Both the position numbers and the translations under genes were made by a program. Below the pieces are notes generated by a model. It was given only the letters and a program-made list of their open reading frames with translations, was not told the origin of the DNA and made no database searches. A stretch of DNA of 64,000 nucleotides from Cepaea nemoralis (lineage: Eukaryota > Mollusca > Gastropoda > Stylommatophora > Helicidae), in contig JACEFZ010016110.1 of the NCBI GenBank assembly GCA_014155875.1, positions 1 to 64,000 on the forward strand, written 5' to 3'. Shown here in pieces: positions 23,525 to 37,019 of the stretch; positions within the stretch are counted from its first letter, which is position 1, and the number at the start of each line of letters is the position of its first letter.

Positions 23525-24310
23525 GTTACTTCCCTACCTAACAAATTGTCTGTCTACCTGTCTGTTGGCCCACCTCTACTTATCTACCTAACAACTTGTC
23601 TGTCTACCTGTCTGCTGGCCTACCTCTACTCACCTACCTAACAAATTGTCTGTCTACCTGTCTGCTGGCCTACTTACCTACCTAACAACTTGTCTGTCTA
23701 CCTGTCTGCTGGCCTACTTACCTACCTAACAACTTGTCTGTCTACCTGTCTGTTGGCCCACCTCTACTTATCTACCTAACAACTTGTCTGTCTACCTGTC
23801 TGCTGGCCCACCTCTACTTATCTACCTAATAAATTGTCTGTCTACCTGTCTGCTGGCCTACTTACCTACTTAACTTGTCTGTCTACCTGTCTGCTGGCCT
23901 ACTTACCTACCTAACAAATTGTCTGTCTACCTGTCTGCTGGCCTACTTACCTACCTAACAACTTGTCTGTCTACCTGTCTGCTGGCCTACTCACCTACCT
24001 AACAACTTGTCTGTCTACCTGTCTGCTGGCCTACTCACCTACCTAACAACTTGTCTGTCTACCTGTCTGCTGGCCTACTTACCTACCTAACAACTTGTCT
24101 GTCTACCTGTCTGCTGGCCTACTCACCTACCTAACAACTTGTCTGTCTACCTGTCTGCTGGCCCACCTCTACTTATCTACCTAACAACTTGTCTGTCTAC
24201 CTGTCTGCTGGCCTACTTACCTACCTAACAACTTGTCTGTCTACCTGTCTGCTGGCCTACCTCTACTTACCTACCTAACAAATTGTCTGTCTACCTACCC
24301 ACCTACTTGG
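23525..24310. repeat. 44-bp minisatellite
   Basis: About 17 copies of AACTTGTCTGTCTACCTGTC then TGCTGGCCTACTTACCTACCTAAC. Variants have CACCTCTACTTATCTACC in the second half. The unit looks like an expanded CTGT/CTAC simple repeat. Confidence 0.94.
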
Positions 24311-24339
24311 CCTAACTGCTTACTTGCATGATTTGTTTG

Positions 24340-25125
24340 ATATCAACTACCACATATATCAACTATCACATATATCAACTGTCGCATGTATCAACTGTCG
24401 CATATATCGACTGTCACATATATCGACTGTCACATATATCAACTGTCACATATATCAACTGTCACATATATCAACTGTCGCATATATCAACTGTCGCATA
24501 TATCAACTGTCACATATATCAACTATCACATATATCAACTGTCACATATATCAACTATCCCATATATCAACTGTCGCATATATCGACTGTCACATATATC
24601 GACTGTCACATATATCGACTGTCACATATATCAACTGTCACATATATCAACTGTCGCATTTATCAACTGTCACATATATCAACTATCACATATATCAACT
24701 GTCGCATGTATCAACTGTCGCATATATCGACTGTCACATATATCGACTGTCACATGTATCAACTGTCACATATATCAACTGTCGCATATATCGACTGTCA
24801 CATATATCGACTGTCACATGTATCAACTGTCACATATATCAACTGTCGCATATATCGACTGTCACATGTATCGACTGTCACATGTATCGACTGTCACATG
24901 TATCGACTGTCACATGTATCAACTGTCACATGTATCAACTGTCACATGTATCAACTGTCACATGTATCAACTGTCACATGTATCAACTGTCACATGTATC
25001 AACTGTCACATATATCAACTGTCACATATATCAACTGTCACATATATCAACTGTCACATATATCAACTATCACATATATCAACTATCACATATATCAACT
25101 GTCACATATATTAACTATCACATAT
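24340..25125. repeat. 16-bp minisatellite
   Basis: About 49 copies of CATATATCAACTGTCA, with A/G variants (CGACTGTC, GTATCAAC) in local blocks. The CATGTATC form is confined to about 24700-25000. It is open in all three plus frames because 16 is not a multiple of three and stops are absent. Confidence 0.95.
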
Positions 25126-25189
25126 AAACACGGCACTTGTAAACTGGAGCTCTCGCATGTGACGCGAGAGAAGGGGGGAGAGAAGAGAG

Positions 25190-25235
25190 AGAGTGGGTGA
25201 GAGAAAGAGAAGAGAATGTGACACAGAAAGAGAGA

Positions 25236-25288
<53 letters not shown>

Positions 25289-25463
25289 AAGAGAATGAGA
25301 CAGACCAAGAAAGAGTGAATGAATGAGACAGAAGAAAGAGAGGGGGAAGGGGTGAAAACAGGAGAGAGAGACTGCGAGAATGAGAGAGGATAAAAGGGAA
25401 AGATAATGTTTTAGAGTACGAGAGAGAGAGAGGATAAAAAGGAAAGATAATGTTTTAGAGTAT

Positions 25464-25555
<92 letters not shown>
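25190..25555. repeat. (GA)n-rich low-complexity tract
   Basis: Runs of GA on the plus strand, interrupted by an approximately 50-bp duplicated block (GGATAAAAGGGAAAGATAATG at 25388 and its near copy at 25432). Confidence 0.93.
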
Positions 25556-25557
<2 letters not shown>

Positions 25558-25594
25558 CAGTAAGAGATAGCGACAAGCCTCCCACTCATGGCTC

Positions 25595-25855
25595 TTACCA
25601 CGTGTGGTCTTCGTGAAATTACAAAATTGTCCGTGTGATCTCCATGAAATCACAACATAGTCCGCGTGGTCTCCATGAAATCACAACATTGTCCATCTGG
25701 TCTCCGTGAAATCACAACATTGTCCATGTGGTCTCCGTGAAATCATAACATTGTCCGTGTGGTCTCCGTGAAATCATAACATTGTCCGTGTTATCTTCGT
25801 GAAATCACAGCATTGTCTGTGTGGTCTTCGTGAAATCACAACATTGTATGCCTGG
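25595..25855. repeat. 31-bp minisatellite
   Basis: About eight copies of TGTGGTCTCCGTGAAATCAT then AACATTGTCCG. Confidence 0.93.
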
Positions 25856-26100
25856 TCACACAACCTAGACAAGAGTAAGACAAGACAGCAATGTCCCCAC
25901 CCAGGCAGCGAGACACACGTGACAGAAATTGTCCCAGGCCTAGAACAAAGAGAGGCAACTCCTGGCAGATCCTATCATTATTTTCAAAACTGCAGCAGAA
26001 GCGAGCGGGCTTCCCCTGGTGGCAATGGTTCTCACATTGTGCATCCTCGGTCCACACTTCGGGGATCCATGTTTGGCTGCGTTACTCACATGAACTGCAT
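25856..26100. other. Unique intron sequence
   Basis: No gene or element recognised. Confidence 0.55.
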
Positions 26101-26104
26101 ATTC

Positions 26105-26402
26105 ATGTCTCGGGTATGGATGTCTGGCATATATGTGTAGTATGGATGTGTGGTATGGATGTGTGGTATAGATGTGTGGTATAGATGTGTGGTATAGATG
26201 TGTGGTATTGATGTGTGGTATAGATGTGTGGTATAGATGTGTGGTATTGATGTGTGGTATAGATGTGTGGTATGGATGTGTGGTATAGATGTGTGGTATA
26301 GATGTGTGGTATAGATGTGTAGTATGGATGTGTGGTATGGATGTGTGGTATAGATGTGTGGTATTGATGTGTGGTATGGATGTGTGGTATTGATGTGTGG
26401 TG
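26105..26402. repeat. 13-bp minisatellite
   Basis: About 22 copies of GGTATAGATGTGT with GGTATGGATGTGT and GGTATTGATGTGT variants. Confidence 0.95.
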
Positions 26403-26770
26403 ACAAAGTGCCTGAAACAATGATTGTGATAACGCGCGTGCCGGCCTCTCGTGTAGAGCAATGTGCCCTGCCACATTGTGTGGGAACCATTGCCTGAAAG
26501 CGTGTGGGGAACAACTCTGGACATAACTGACAGAACACAGGGGGAGGGGGGATACGGCGTCCCATAAATCGCTAGAGAGTGAATATCTGGTGGTGCGGCA
26601 CGGGGCGGTAGAGGCGGGTGTGGGGTAGCGTGCTCACACACACACAAAACACGCTACAGACCACGTGACTGACGCTCAAATATCGGCTGGTCCAGCAAAA
26701 TTCGGTGTTTGCACGAGTTACGGTGAAGTCTCGTACCAGCTAAAGGGTGAAACAAAGAGGTACACAAGAT
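26403..26770. other. Unique intron sequence
   Basis: No gene recognised. Moderately GC-rich with a short CACACACA run at 26635. Confidence 0.55.
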
Positions 26771-26774
26771 GGGT

Positions 26775-29700
26775 ATGTGGACATACACAGTGTAACACAG
26801 GGACATGTACACACACAGTATAACACAGGGACATGTACACACACACACAGTATAACACAGGGACACGTAGACACACACAGTATAGCACGGGGACATGTAG
26901 ACACACAGTATAACACGGGGACATGTAGACACACAGTATAACACAGGGACATGTAGACACACAGTATAACACGGGGACATGTAGACACACAGTATAACAC
27001 GGGGACATGTACACACACACACAGTATAACACGGGGACACGTAGACACACACAGTATAGCACGGGGACATGTAGACACACAGTATAACACGGGGACATGT
27101 AGACACACAGTATAACACGGGGACATGTAGACACACAGTATAACACGGGGACATGTACACACACAGTATAGCACAGGGACATGTACACACACACACAGTA
27201 TAACACGGGGACACGTAGACACACACAGTATAGCACGGGGACATGTAGACACACAGTATAACACGGGGACATGTAGACACACAGTATAACACAGGGACAT
27301 GTACACACACACACAGTATAACACGGGGACACGTAGACACACACAGTATAACACGGGGACATGTAGACACACAGTATAGCACGGGGACATGTAGACACAC
27401 AGTATAGCACGGGGACATGTAGACACACAGTATAACACGGGGACATGTAGACACACAGTATAACACGGGGACATGTAGACACACAGTATAACACGGGGAC
27501 ATGTAGACACACAGTATAGCACGGGGACATGTAGACACACAGTATAACACGGGGACATGTAGACACACAGTATAACACGGGGACATGTAGACACACAGTA
27601 TAACACGGGGACATGTAGACACACAGTATAACACAGGGACATGTAGACACACAGTATAACACAGGGACATGTAGACACGCAGTATAACACGGGGACATGT
27701 AGACACACACAGTATAACACGGGGACATGTAGACACACAGTATAACACAGGGACATGTAGACACACAGTATAACACGGGGACATGTAGACACACACAGTA
27801 TAACACGGGGACATGTAGACACACACAGTATAACACGGGGACATGTAGACACACAGTATAACACAGGGACATGTAGACACACACAGTATAACACGGGGAC
27901 ATGTAGACACACACAGTATAACACGGGGACATGTAGACACACACAGTATAACACAGGGACATGTAGACACACACAGTATAACACGGGGACATGTAGACAC
28001 ACACAGTATAACACGGGGACATGTAGACACACACAGTATAACACGGGGACATGTAGACACACACAGTATAACACAGGGACATGTAGACACACACAGTATA
28101 ACACGGGGACATGTAGACACACACAGTATAACACGGGGACATGTAGACACACACAGTATAACACAGGGACATGTAGACACACAGTATAACACAGGGACAT
28201 GTAGACACACACAGTATAACACGGGGACATGTAGACACACACAGTATAACACGGGGACATGTAGACACACACAGTATAACACGGGGACATGTAGACACAC
28301 ACAGTATAACACGGGGACATGTAGACACACACAGTATAACACGGGGACATGTAGACACACACAGTATAACACGGGGACATGTAGACACACACAGTATAAC
28401 ACGGGGACATGTAGACACACAGTATAACACGGGGACATGTAGACACACACAGTATAACACGGGGACATGTAGACACACAGTATAACACAGGGACATGTAG
28501 ACACACAGTATAACACGGGGACATGTAGACACACAGTATAACACGGGGACATGTAGACACACAGTATAACACGGGGACATGTAGACACACAGTATAACAC
28601 GGGGACATGTAGACACACACAGTATAACACGGGGACATGTAGACACACACAGTATAACACGGGGACATGTAGACACACACAGTATAACACAGGGACATGT
28701 AGACACATACAGTATAACACAGGGATATGTAGACACATACAGTATAACACAGGGACATGTAGACACACAGTATTACACAGGGACATGTAGACACATACAG
28801 TATAACACAGGGACATGTAGACACACACAGTATAACACAGGGGCATGTAGACAAACAGTATTACACAGGGAAATGTAGACACACACAGTATAACACAGGG
28901 ACATGTAGACACACACACACAGTATAACACAGGGACATGAAGACACACAGTATAGCACGGGGACAATTAGATACACACGGTATAACACAGGGACATGTAG
29001 ACACACAGTATAACACGGGGACATGTAGACACACAGTATAACACAGGGACATGTAGACACACAGTATAACACGGGGACATGTAGACACACACAGTATAAC
29101 ACGGGGACATGTAGACACACACAGTATAACACAGGGACATGTAGACACACACACAGTATAACACAGGGACATGTAGACACACACACAGTATAACACAGGG
29201 ACATGTAGACACACACACAGTATAACACAGGGACATGTAGACACACACACAGTATAACACAGGGACATGTAGACACACACACAGTATAACACAGGGACAT
29301 GTAGACACACACACAGTATAACACAGGGACATGTAGACACACACACAGTATAACACAGGGACATGAAGACACACAGTATAGCACGGGGACAATTAGATAC
29401 ACACAGTATAACACAGGGACATGTAGACACACACAGTATAACACGGGGACATGTAGACACACACAGTATAACACGGGGACATGTAGACACACACAGTATA
29501 ACACAGGGACATGTAGACACACAGTATAACACAGGGACATGTAGACACACACAGTATAACACGGGGACATGTAGACAAACACAGTATAACACGGGGACAT
29601 GTAGACACACACAGTATAACACAGGGACATGTAGACACACACAGTATAACACGGGGACATGTAGACACACACAGTATAACACGGGGACATGTAGACACAC

Positions 29701-32700
29701 ACAGTATAACACGGGGACATGTAGACACACACAGTATAACACGGGGACATGTAGACACACAGTATAACACAGGGACATGTAGACACACAGTATAACACGG
29801 GGACATGTAGACACACACAGTATAACACGGGGACATGTAGACACACAGTATAACACGGGGACATGTAGACACACAGTATACCACGGGGACATGTAGACAC
29901 ACACAGTATAACACGGGGACATGTAGACACACACAGTATAACACGGGGACATGTAGACACACACAGTATAACACAGGGACATGTAGACACACACAGTATA
30001 ACACAGGGACATGTAGACACATACAGTATAACACAGGGACATGTAGACACACAGTATTACACAGGGACATGTAGACACATACAGTATAACACAGGGACAT
30101 GTAGACACACACAGTATAACACAGGGGCATGTAGACAAACAGTATTACACAGGGAAATGCACACACACACAGTATAACACAGGGACATGTAGACACACAC
30201 ACAGTATAACACAGGGACATGAAGACACACAGTATAGCACGGGGACAATTAGATACACACAGTATAACACAGGGACATGTAGACACACAGTATAACACGG
30301 GGACATGTAGACACACAGTATAACACAGGGACATGTAGACACACAGTATAACACGGGGACATGTAGACACACACAGTATAACACGGGGACATGTAGACAC
30401 ACACAGTATAACACAGGGACATGTAGACACACACACAGTATAACACAGGGACATGTAGACACACACACAGTATAACACAGGGACATGTAGACACACACAC
30501 AGTATAACACAGGGACATGTAGACACACACACAGTATAACACAGGGACATGTAGACACACACACAGTATAACACAGGGACATGAAGACACACAGTATAGC
30601 ACGGGGACAATTAGATACACACAGTATAACACAGGGACATGTAGACACACAGTATAACACGGGGACATGTAGACACACAGTATAACACAGGGACATGTAG
30701 ACATACACAGTATAACACAGGGACATGTAGACACACAGTATAACACGGGGACATGTAGACACACAGTATAACACGGGGACATGTAGACACACAGTATAAC
30801 ACAGGGACATGTAGACACACAGTATAACACAGGGACATGTAGACACACAGTATAACACAGGGACATGTAGACACACACACAGTATAACACAAGGGACATG
30901 TAGACACACACAGTATAACACAGGGACATGTAGGAAACACACAGTATAACACAGGGACATGTAGACACACCGGTATAAAACAGGGACATGTAGACACACA
31001 CAGTATAACACAGGGACATGTAGACACACACACAGTTATTACACACAGGGAACATGTAGACACACAGTATAAACACAGGGACATGTAGACACACCAGTAT
31101 AAACACAGGGGACATGTAGACCACACACACAGTATAACAAAGGGGAGCATGTAGACCCACAGTATAACACAGGGACATGTAGACACACACACGAGTATAA
31201 CACAGGGACATGTAGACACACACACAGTATAACACAGGGACATGTAGACACACAGTATAACACAGGGGACAATGTAGGACTACACAGTATAACACAGCGG
31301 GGGACATGTAGACACACACAGTATAAACACGGGGACATGTAGACACACACAGTATAACACAGGGACATGTAACAAAACAGTATAACACAGGGACATGTAG
31401 ACACACACAGTATAACACGGGGACATGTAGACACACACAGTATAACACAGGGACATGTAGACACACACAGTATAACACAGGGACATGTAGACACACACAG
31501 TATAACACGGGGACATGTAGACACACACAGTATAACACAGGGACATGTAGACACACACAGTATAACACAGGGACATGTAGACACACACAGTATAACACAG
31601 GGACATGTAGACACACACAGTATAACACAGGGACATGTAGACACACAGTATAACACAGGGACATGTAGACACACACAGTATAACACAGGGACATGTAGAC
31701 ACACAGTATAACACAGGGACATGTAGACACATACAGTATAACACAGGGACATGTAGACACACACACAGTATAACACAGGGACATGTAGACACATACAGTA
31801 TAACACAGGGACATGTAGACACATACAGTATAACACAGGGACATGTAGACACACACAGTATAACACAGGGGCATGTAGACAAACAGTATTACACAGGGAA
31901 ATGTAGACACACACAGTATTACACAGGGAAATGTAGACACACACAGTATAACACAGGGACATGTAGACACACACACAGTATAACACAGGGACATGAAGAC
32001 ACACAGTATAGCACGGGGACAATTAGATACACACAGTATAACACAGGGACATGTAGACACACACAGTATAACACAGGGACATGTAGACACACACGGTATA
32101 ACACAGGGACATGTAGACACACACAGTATAACACAGGGACATGTAGACACACACAGTATAACACAGGGACATGTAGACACACACAGTATAACACAGGGAC
32201 ATGTAGACACACACAGTAGAACACAGGGACATGTAGACACACACAGTATAACACAGGGACATGTAGACACACACAGTATAACACAGGGACATGTAGACAC
32301 ACAGTATAACACAGGGACATGTAGACACACACAGTATAACACAGGGACATGTAGACACACAGTATAACACAGGGACATGTAGACACACAGTATAACATGG
32401 GGACATGTAGACACACACAGTATAACACAGGGACATGTAGACACACAGTATAACACAGGGACATGTAGACACACACACAGTATAACACAGGGACATGTAG
32501 ACACACACACAGTATAACACAGGGACATGTAGACACACACACACAGTATAACACAGGGACATGTAGACACACAGTATAACACAGGGACATGTAGACACAC
32601 ACACAGTATAACACAGGGACATGTAGACACACACACAGTATAACACAGGGACATGTAGACACACAGTATAACACAGGGACATGTAGACACACAGTATAAC

Positions 32701-35300
32701 ACGGGGACATGTAGACACACACAGTATAACACGGGGAGATGTAGACACACAGTATAAAACAGGGACATGTAGACACACACACAGTATAACACAGGGACAT
32801 GTAGACACACACACAGTATAACACAGGGACATGAAGACACACAGTATAGCACGGGGACAATTAGATACACACAGTATAACACAGGGACATGTAGACACAC
32901 AGTATAACACGGGGACATGTAGACACACAGTATAACACAGGGACATGTAGACACACACAGTATAACACAGGGACATGTAGACACACAGTATAACACGGGG
33001 ACATGTAGACACACAGTATAACACGGGGACATGTAGACACACAGTATAACACAGGGACATGTAGACACACACAGTATAACACAGGGACATGTAGACACAC
33101 ACAGTATAACACAGGGACATGTAGACACACACAGTATAACACAGGGACATGTAGACACACAGTATAACACAGGGACATGTAGACACACAGTATAACACGG
33201 GGACATGTAGACACACACAGTATAACACGGGGACATGTAGACACACACAGTATAACACGGGGACATGTAGACACACAGTATAACACAGGGACATGTAGAC
33301 ACACAGTATAACACGGGGACATGTAGACACACACAGTATAACACAGGGACATGTAGACACACACAGTATAACACAGGGACATGTAGACACACAGTATAAC
33401 ACGGGGACATGTAGACACACACAGTATAACACGGGGACATGTAGACACACACAGTATAACACAGGGACATGTAGACACACAGTATAACACGGGGACATAT
33501 AGACACACAGTATAACACAGGGACATGTAGACACACAGTATAACACGGGGACATGTAGACACACACAGTATAACACGGGGACATGTAGACACACACAGTA
33601 TAACACAGGGACATGTAGACACACACAGTATAACACGGGGACATGTAGACATACACAGTATAACACAGGGACATGTAGACACACACAGTATAACACGGGG
33701 ACATGTGTACACACACAGTATAACACAGGGACATGTAGACACATACAGTATAACACAGGGACATGTAGACACACAGAGTATAACACAGGGACATGTAGAC
33801 ACACATAGTATAACACAGGGACATGTAGACACACACAGTATAACACAGGGACATGTAGACACACACAGTATAACACAGGGACATGTAGACACACACAGTA
33901 TAACACAGGGACATGTAGACACACACAGTATAACACAGGGACATGTAGACACACACAGTATAACACAGGGATATGTAGACACACACAGTATAACACAGGG
34001 ACATGTACACACACACAGTATAACACAGGGACATGTAGACACACACAGTATAACACAGGGACATGTAGACACACAGTATAACACAGGGACATGTAGACAC
34101 ACACAGTATAACACAGGGACATGTAGACACACAGTATAACACAGGGACATGTAGACACACAGTATAACACAGGGACATGTAGACACACAGTTTAACATGG
34201 GGACATGTAGACACACACAGTATAACACAGGGACATGTAGACACACACAGTATAACACGGGGACATGTAGACACACACAGTATAACACAGGGACATGTAG
34301 ACACACACAGTATAACACAGGGACATGTAGACACACACAGTATAACACAGGGACATGTAGACACATACAGTATAACACAGGGACATGTAGACAAACAGTA
34401 TTACACATCGAAATGTAGACACACACAGTATAACACAGGGACATGTAGACACACACACAGTATAACACAGGGACATGAAGACACACAGTATAGCACGGGG
34501 ACAATTAGATACACACAGTATAGCACATGGACATGTAGACACACAGTATAACACAGGGACATGTAGACACACACAGTATAACACAGGGACATGTAGACAC
34601 ACAGTATAGCACGGGGACAATTAGATACACACAGTATAGCACAGGGACATGTAGACACACAGTATAGCACAGGGACATGTAGACACACACAGTATAACAC
34701 AGGGACATGTAGACACACACAGTATAACACAGGGACATGTAGACACACACAGTATAACACAGGGACATGTAGACACACACAGTATAACACAGGGACATGT
34801 AGACACACACAGTATAACACAGGGACATGTAGACACACACACAGTATAACACAGGGACATGTAGACACACCGTATAGCACGGGGACAATTAGATACACAC
34901 AGTATAACACAGGGACATGTAGACACACACAGTATAACACTGGGACATGTAGACACACACAGTATAACACAGGGACATGTAGACACACACAGTATAACAC
35001 AGGGACATGTAGACACACAGTATAGCACGGGGACAATTAGATACACACAGTATAGCACGGGGGCAATTAGATACACACAGTATAACACAGGGACATGTAG
35101 ACACACACAGTATAACACAGGGACATGTAGACAAACAGTATAATACATGGAAATTTAGACACACACAGTATAACACAGGGATATGTAGACACACACAGTA
35201 TAACACGGGGACATGTAGACACACACACAGTATAACACAGGGACACGTGGACACACAGTATAGCACGGGGAAATTAGATACACACAATATAACACAGGGA
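26775..35300. repeat. 8.5-kb minisatellite of 28/30/32-bp units
   Basis: Roughly 290 copies of ACATGTAGACACACAGTATA then ACACGGGG. The internal CA run varies by whole dinucleotides, giving 28-, 30- and 32-bp units. CAGGG and CGGGG subtypes alternate. A marker variant (GAAGACACACAGTATAGCAC, then GGGGACAATTAGATACAC) recurs at about 28940, 29370, 30225, 30585, 31995, 32840 and 34480, and in related form at about 34600, 34865, 35025, 35050 and 35265. It marks larger duplicated blocks. The minus strand is stop-free over thousands of bases in all three frames; I treat this as composition, not a gene. Confidence 0.96.
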
Positions 35301-35304
35301 AATC

Positions 35305-35670
35305 TATCATCGATCCATCCTCCCACTAATATATCATCTATCCATACACCCTTTAATCTATCATCCATCCATCCATAAATGTATCATCCATCCATCCACC
35401 CATTAATTTATAATATATCCATAAATCTACCATCCATACATCCGCCATTTAATATATCATCCATCTATCATGACTGTATCATCCATCCATCCACCCATTA
35501 ATCTATCATACATCCATAAATCTGTCATCCACCCATGCATTCATTAATCTATCATCCATTCATCCACAAATCTAGCATCCATCCATTTATAATCCATCCA
35601 TCCATTAATCTATTATCCACCCATTAATCTGTCATCTACCCATTCAGTAATCTATCGTCCATCCATCCAT
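35305..35670. repeat. TCCA/ATCT-rich degenerate repeat
   Basis: Irregular repeats of ATCTATCATCCATCCATCCA and CCCATTAATCTATC, about 20-40 bp per period. Confidence 0.85.
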
Positions 35671-35674
35671 TGTC

Positions 35675-36015
35675 GGCTTCTATCATAAAGTATCTCCTGT
35701 ACACATGTGATCTTCTATCATGAGTCTCTCCTGTACACGTGTGATCTTCTTTCATACTCTATCCTGTGCACATGTGGTCTTGTATCATAAGCATCTCCTG
35801 TACACATGTGATCTTCTATAATGTTCTCTCTTGTACACATGTGATCTTCTATCATACAGTGTCTCCTGTACATGTGTGAGCTTCTATCATACAGTCTCTA
35901 TCGTACACATGTAAGTTTCTATCACGAGTCTCTCCTTTACACGTGTGATCTTCTATCATAGTCTCTCCTGTACACATGTGATCTTGTATCATAAGTCTTT
36001 CCTCTACACATGGGA
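35675..36015. repeat. ~33-bp minisatellite with GTACACATGTG core
   Basis: About ten copies of CTCCTGTACACATGTGATCT followed by TCTATCATAAGT. The near-palindromic GTACACATGTG core recurs in every unit. Confidence 0.9.
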
Positions 36016-36289
36016 TCTTGTACGTGTACACATCTTGACATATACACATCGTCATCTGTGCGAATGTGACAGGACATGTGACAGGCCATGTGACAGGGCG
36101 TTGAACTGACAGCGCGAAGTTGTCCAGTGGTTGAGCTGTGAACTGGACGAGACCCACTCAGACACGACACAACTAGAGAACAACTGGGAGGGGAATTAGT
36201 GCTCATTGGCTGACCGATGGCAATTGTCCATCACTCATAACCGCTACATGGACCGGTGTTCTTCCACTAGAAGAAGGTATAGTTTCCAC
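36016..36289. other. Unique intron sequence
   Basis: No gene recognised. A short triplet of GGACATGTGACAGG / GGCCATGTGACAGG sits at 36070-36100. Confidence 0.55.
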
Positions 36290-36775
36290 ACCAGTGGAAA
36301 GTGTTATTTACTTGACTTGCCTGTCAGGAGAATTGTTTACTTGAGTATTCTCCCCGGAAAGTGTGGTTTACTTGAGTAGTCTCCCCAGAAAATATTGTTT
36401 ACTTGAGTAGTCTCCAAAGAAAGTGTGGTTTACTTGACTAGTCTCCCCAAAAAGTGTAGCTTACTTAGCTAGTCTCCCCAGAAAATATTGTTTACTTGAT
36501 TAGTCTCCCCAGATAGTGTGATTTACTTGCCTAGTCTCCCCAGAAATTGTAGTTTATTTGACTAGTCTCCCTAGAAAATGTGGTTTACTTGAGTAGTCTC
36601 CCCAGAAAATGTGGTTTACTTGAGTAGTCTCCCTAGAAAATGTGGTTTACTTGAGTAGTCGCCCCAGAATATATTGTTTACTTGGCTAGTCTCCCCAGAG
36701 TGTTCTTTTCTTGACTAGTCTCCCCAGAAAGTGTGGTTTTCTTGACTAGTCTCCCAGAAAGTGTGGTTTACTTCC
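36290..36775. repeat. ~33-bp minisatellite
   Basis: About 15 copies of AGTGTGGTTTACTTGAGTAG then TCTCCCCAGAAA. It lies downstream (gene orientation) of the MAGI exon at 36946-37007. A separate exact 26-bp direct repeat starting CAACTGGACGCTGGAGTGGG occurs at about 36790 and 36893. Confidence 0.92.
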
Positions 36776-36945
36776 CATCATGATATGCTCAACTGGACGC
36801 TGGAGTGGGAGGGTGAAGTGTGTACACAGACAGACAGAACGAACGAATAGGCAGACACAGACATACAGACATCAGGATCATCATTATACGGTCAACTGGA
36901 CGCTGGAGTGGGAGGGTGGAGGGTTACACAGACAAGGACACATAC

Positions 36946-37007
36946 CTGCAGAGTCCTTGGTGAGCGTGTTCAGTGGGTTCTCATACTGTGTCCGTCTGTT
37001 GACATGG
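36946..37007 (-). CDS. MAGI: MAGI homologue, exon with second half of a WW domain
   Basis: A 62-nt internal exon. Acceptor TTGATCCCCAG|CCATG at 37008/37007; donor TCTGCAG|GTATGT at 36946/36945. The incoming two bases GA plus C give D, then HVNRRTQYENPLNTLTKDSA, leaving phase 1. With the previous exon the WW domain reads LPFGWEKVEDPHYGIYYI then DHVNRRTQYENPL. The second signature tryptophan is replaced by tyrosine (TQYENP); in MAGI WW2 this position is also a non-Trp aromatic (family knowledge), which supports assignment to the second WW domain. A pyrimidine-rich tandem array begins about 15 bp upstream of the acceptor. Confidence 0.92.
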
Positions 37008-37019
37008 CTGGGGATCAAG

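Noticed and set aside
30249..34394. Minus-strand open frame of 1381 codons (Cys/Val/Tyr-rich), and similar 400-770-codon frames over 26654-31029
   Set aside because: They lie wholly in the 28/30/32-bp array. All three minus frames are open at once, the unit length shifts the frame from copy to copy, and there is no non-repetitive N- or C-terminal domain.
26775..35300. Centromeric or telomeric satellite
   Set aside because: The array lies within one intron of a recognisable gene and the window holds more than 20 unrelated arrays. No telomeric TTAGGG run is present. (GGGTGTGG tracts at 57480-59130 are irregular.)
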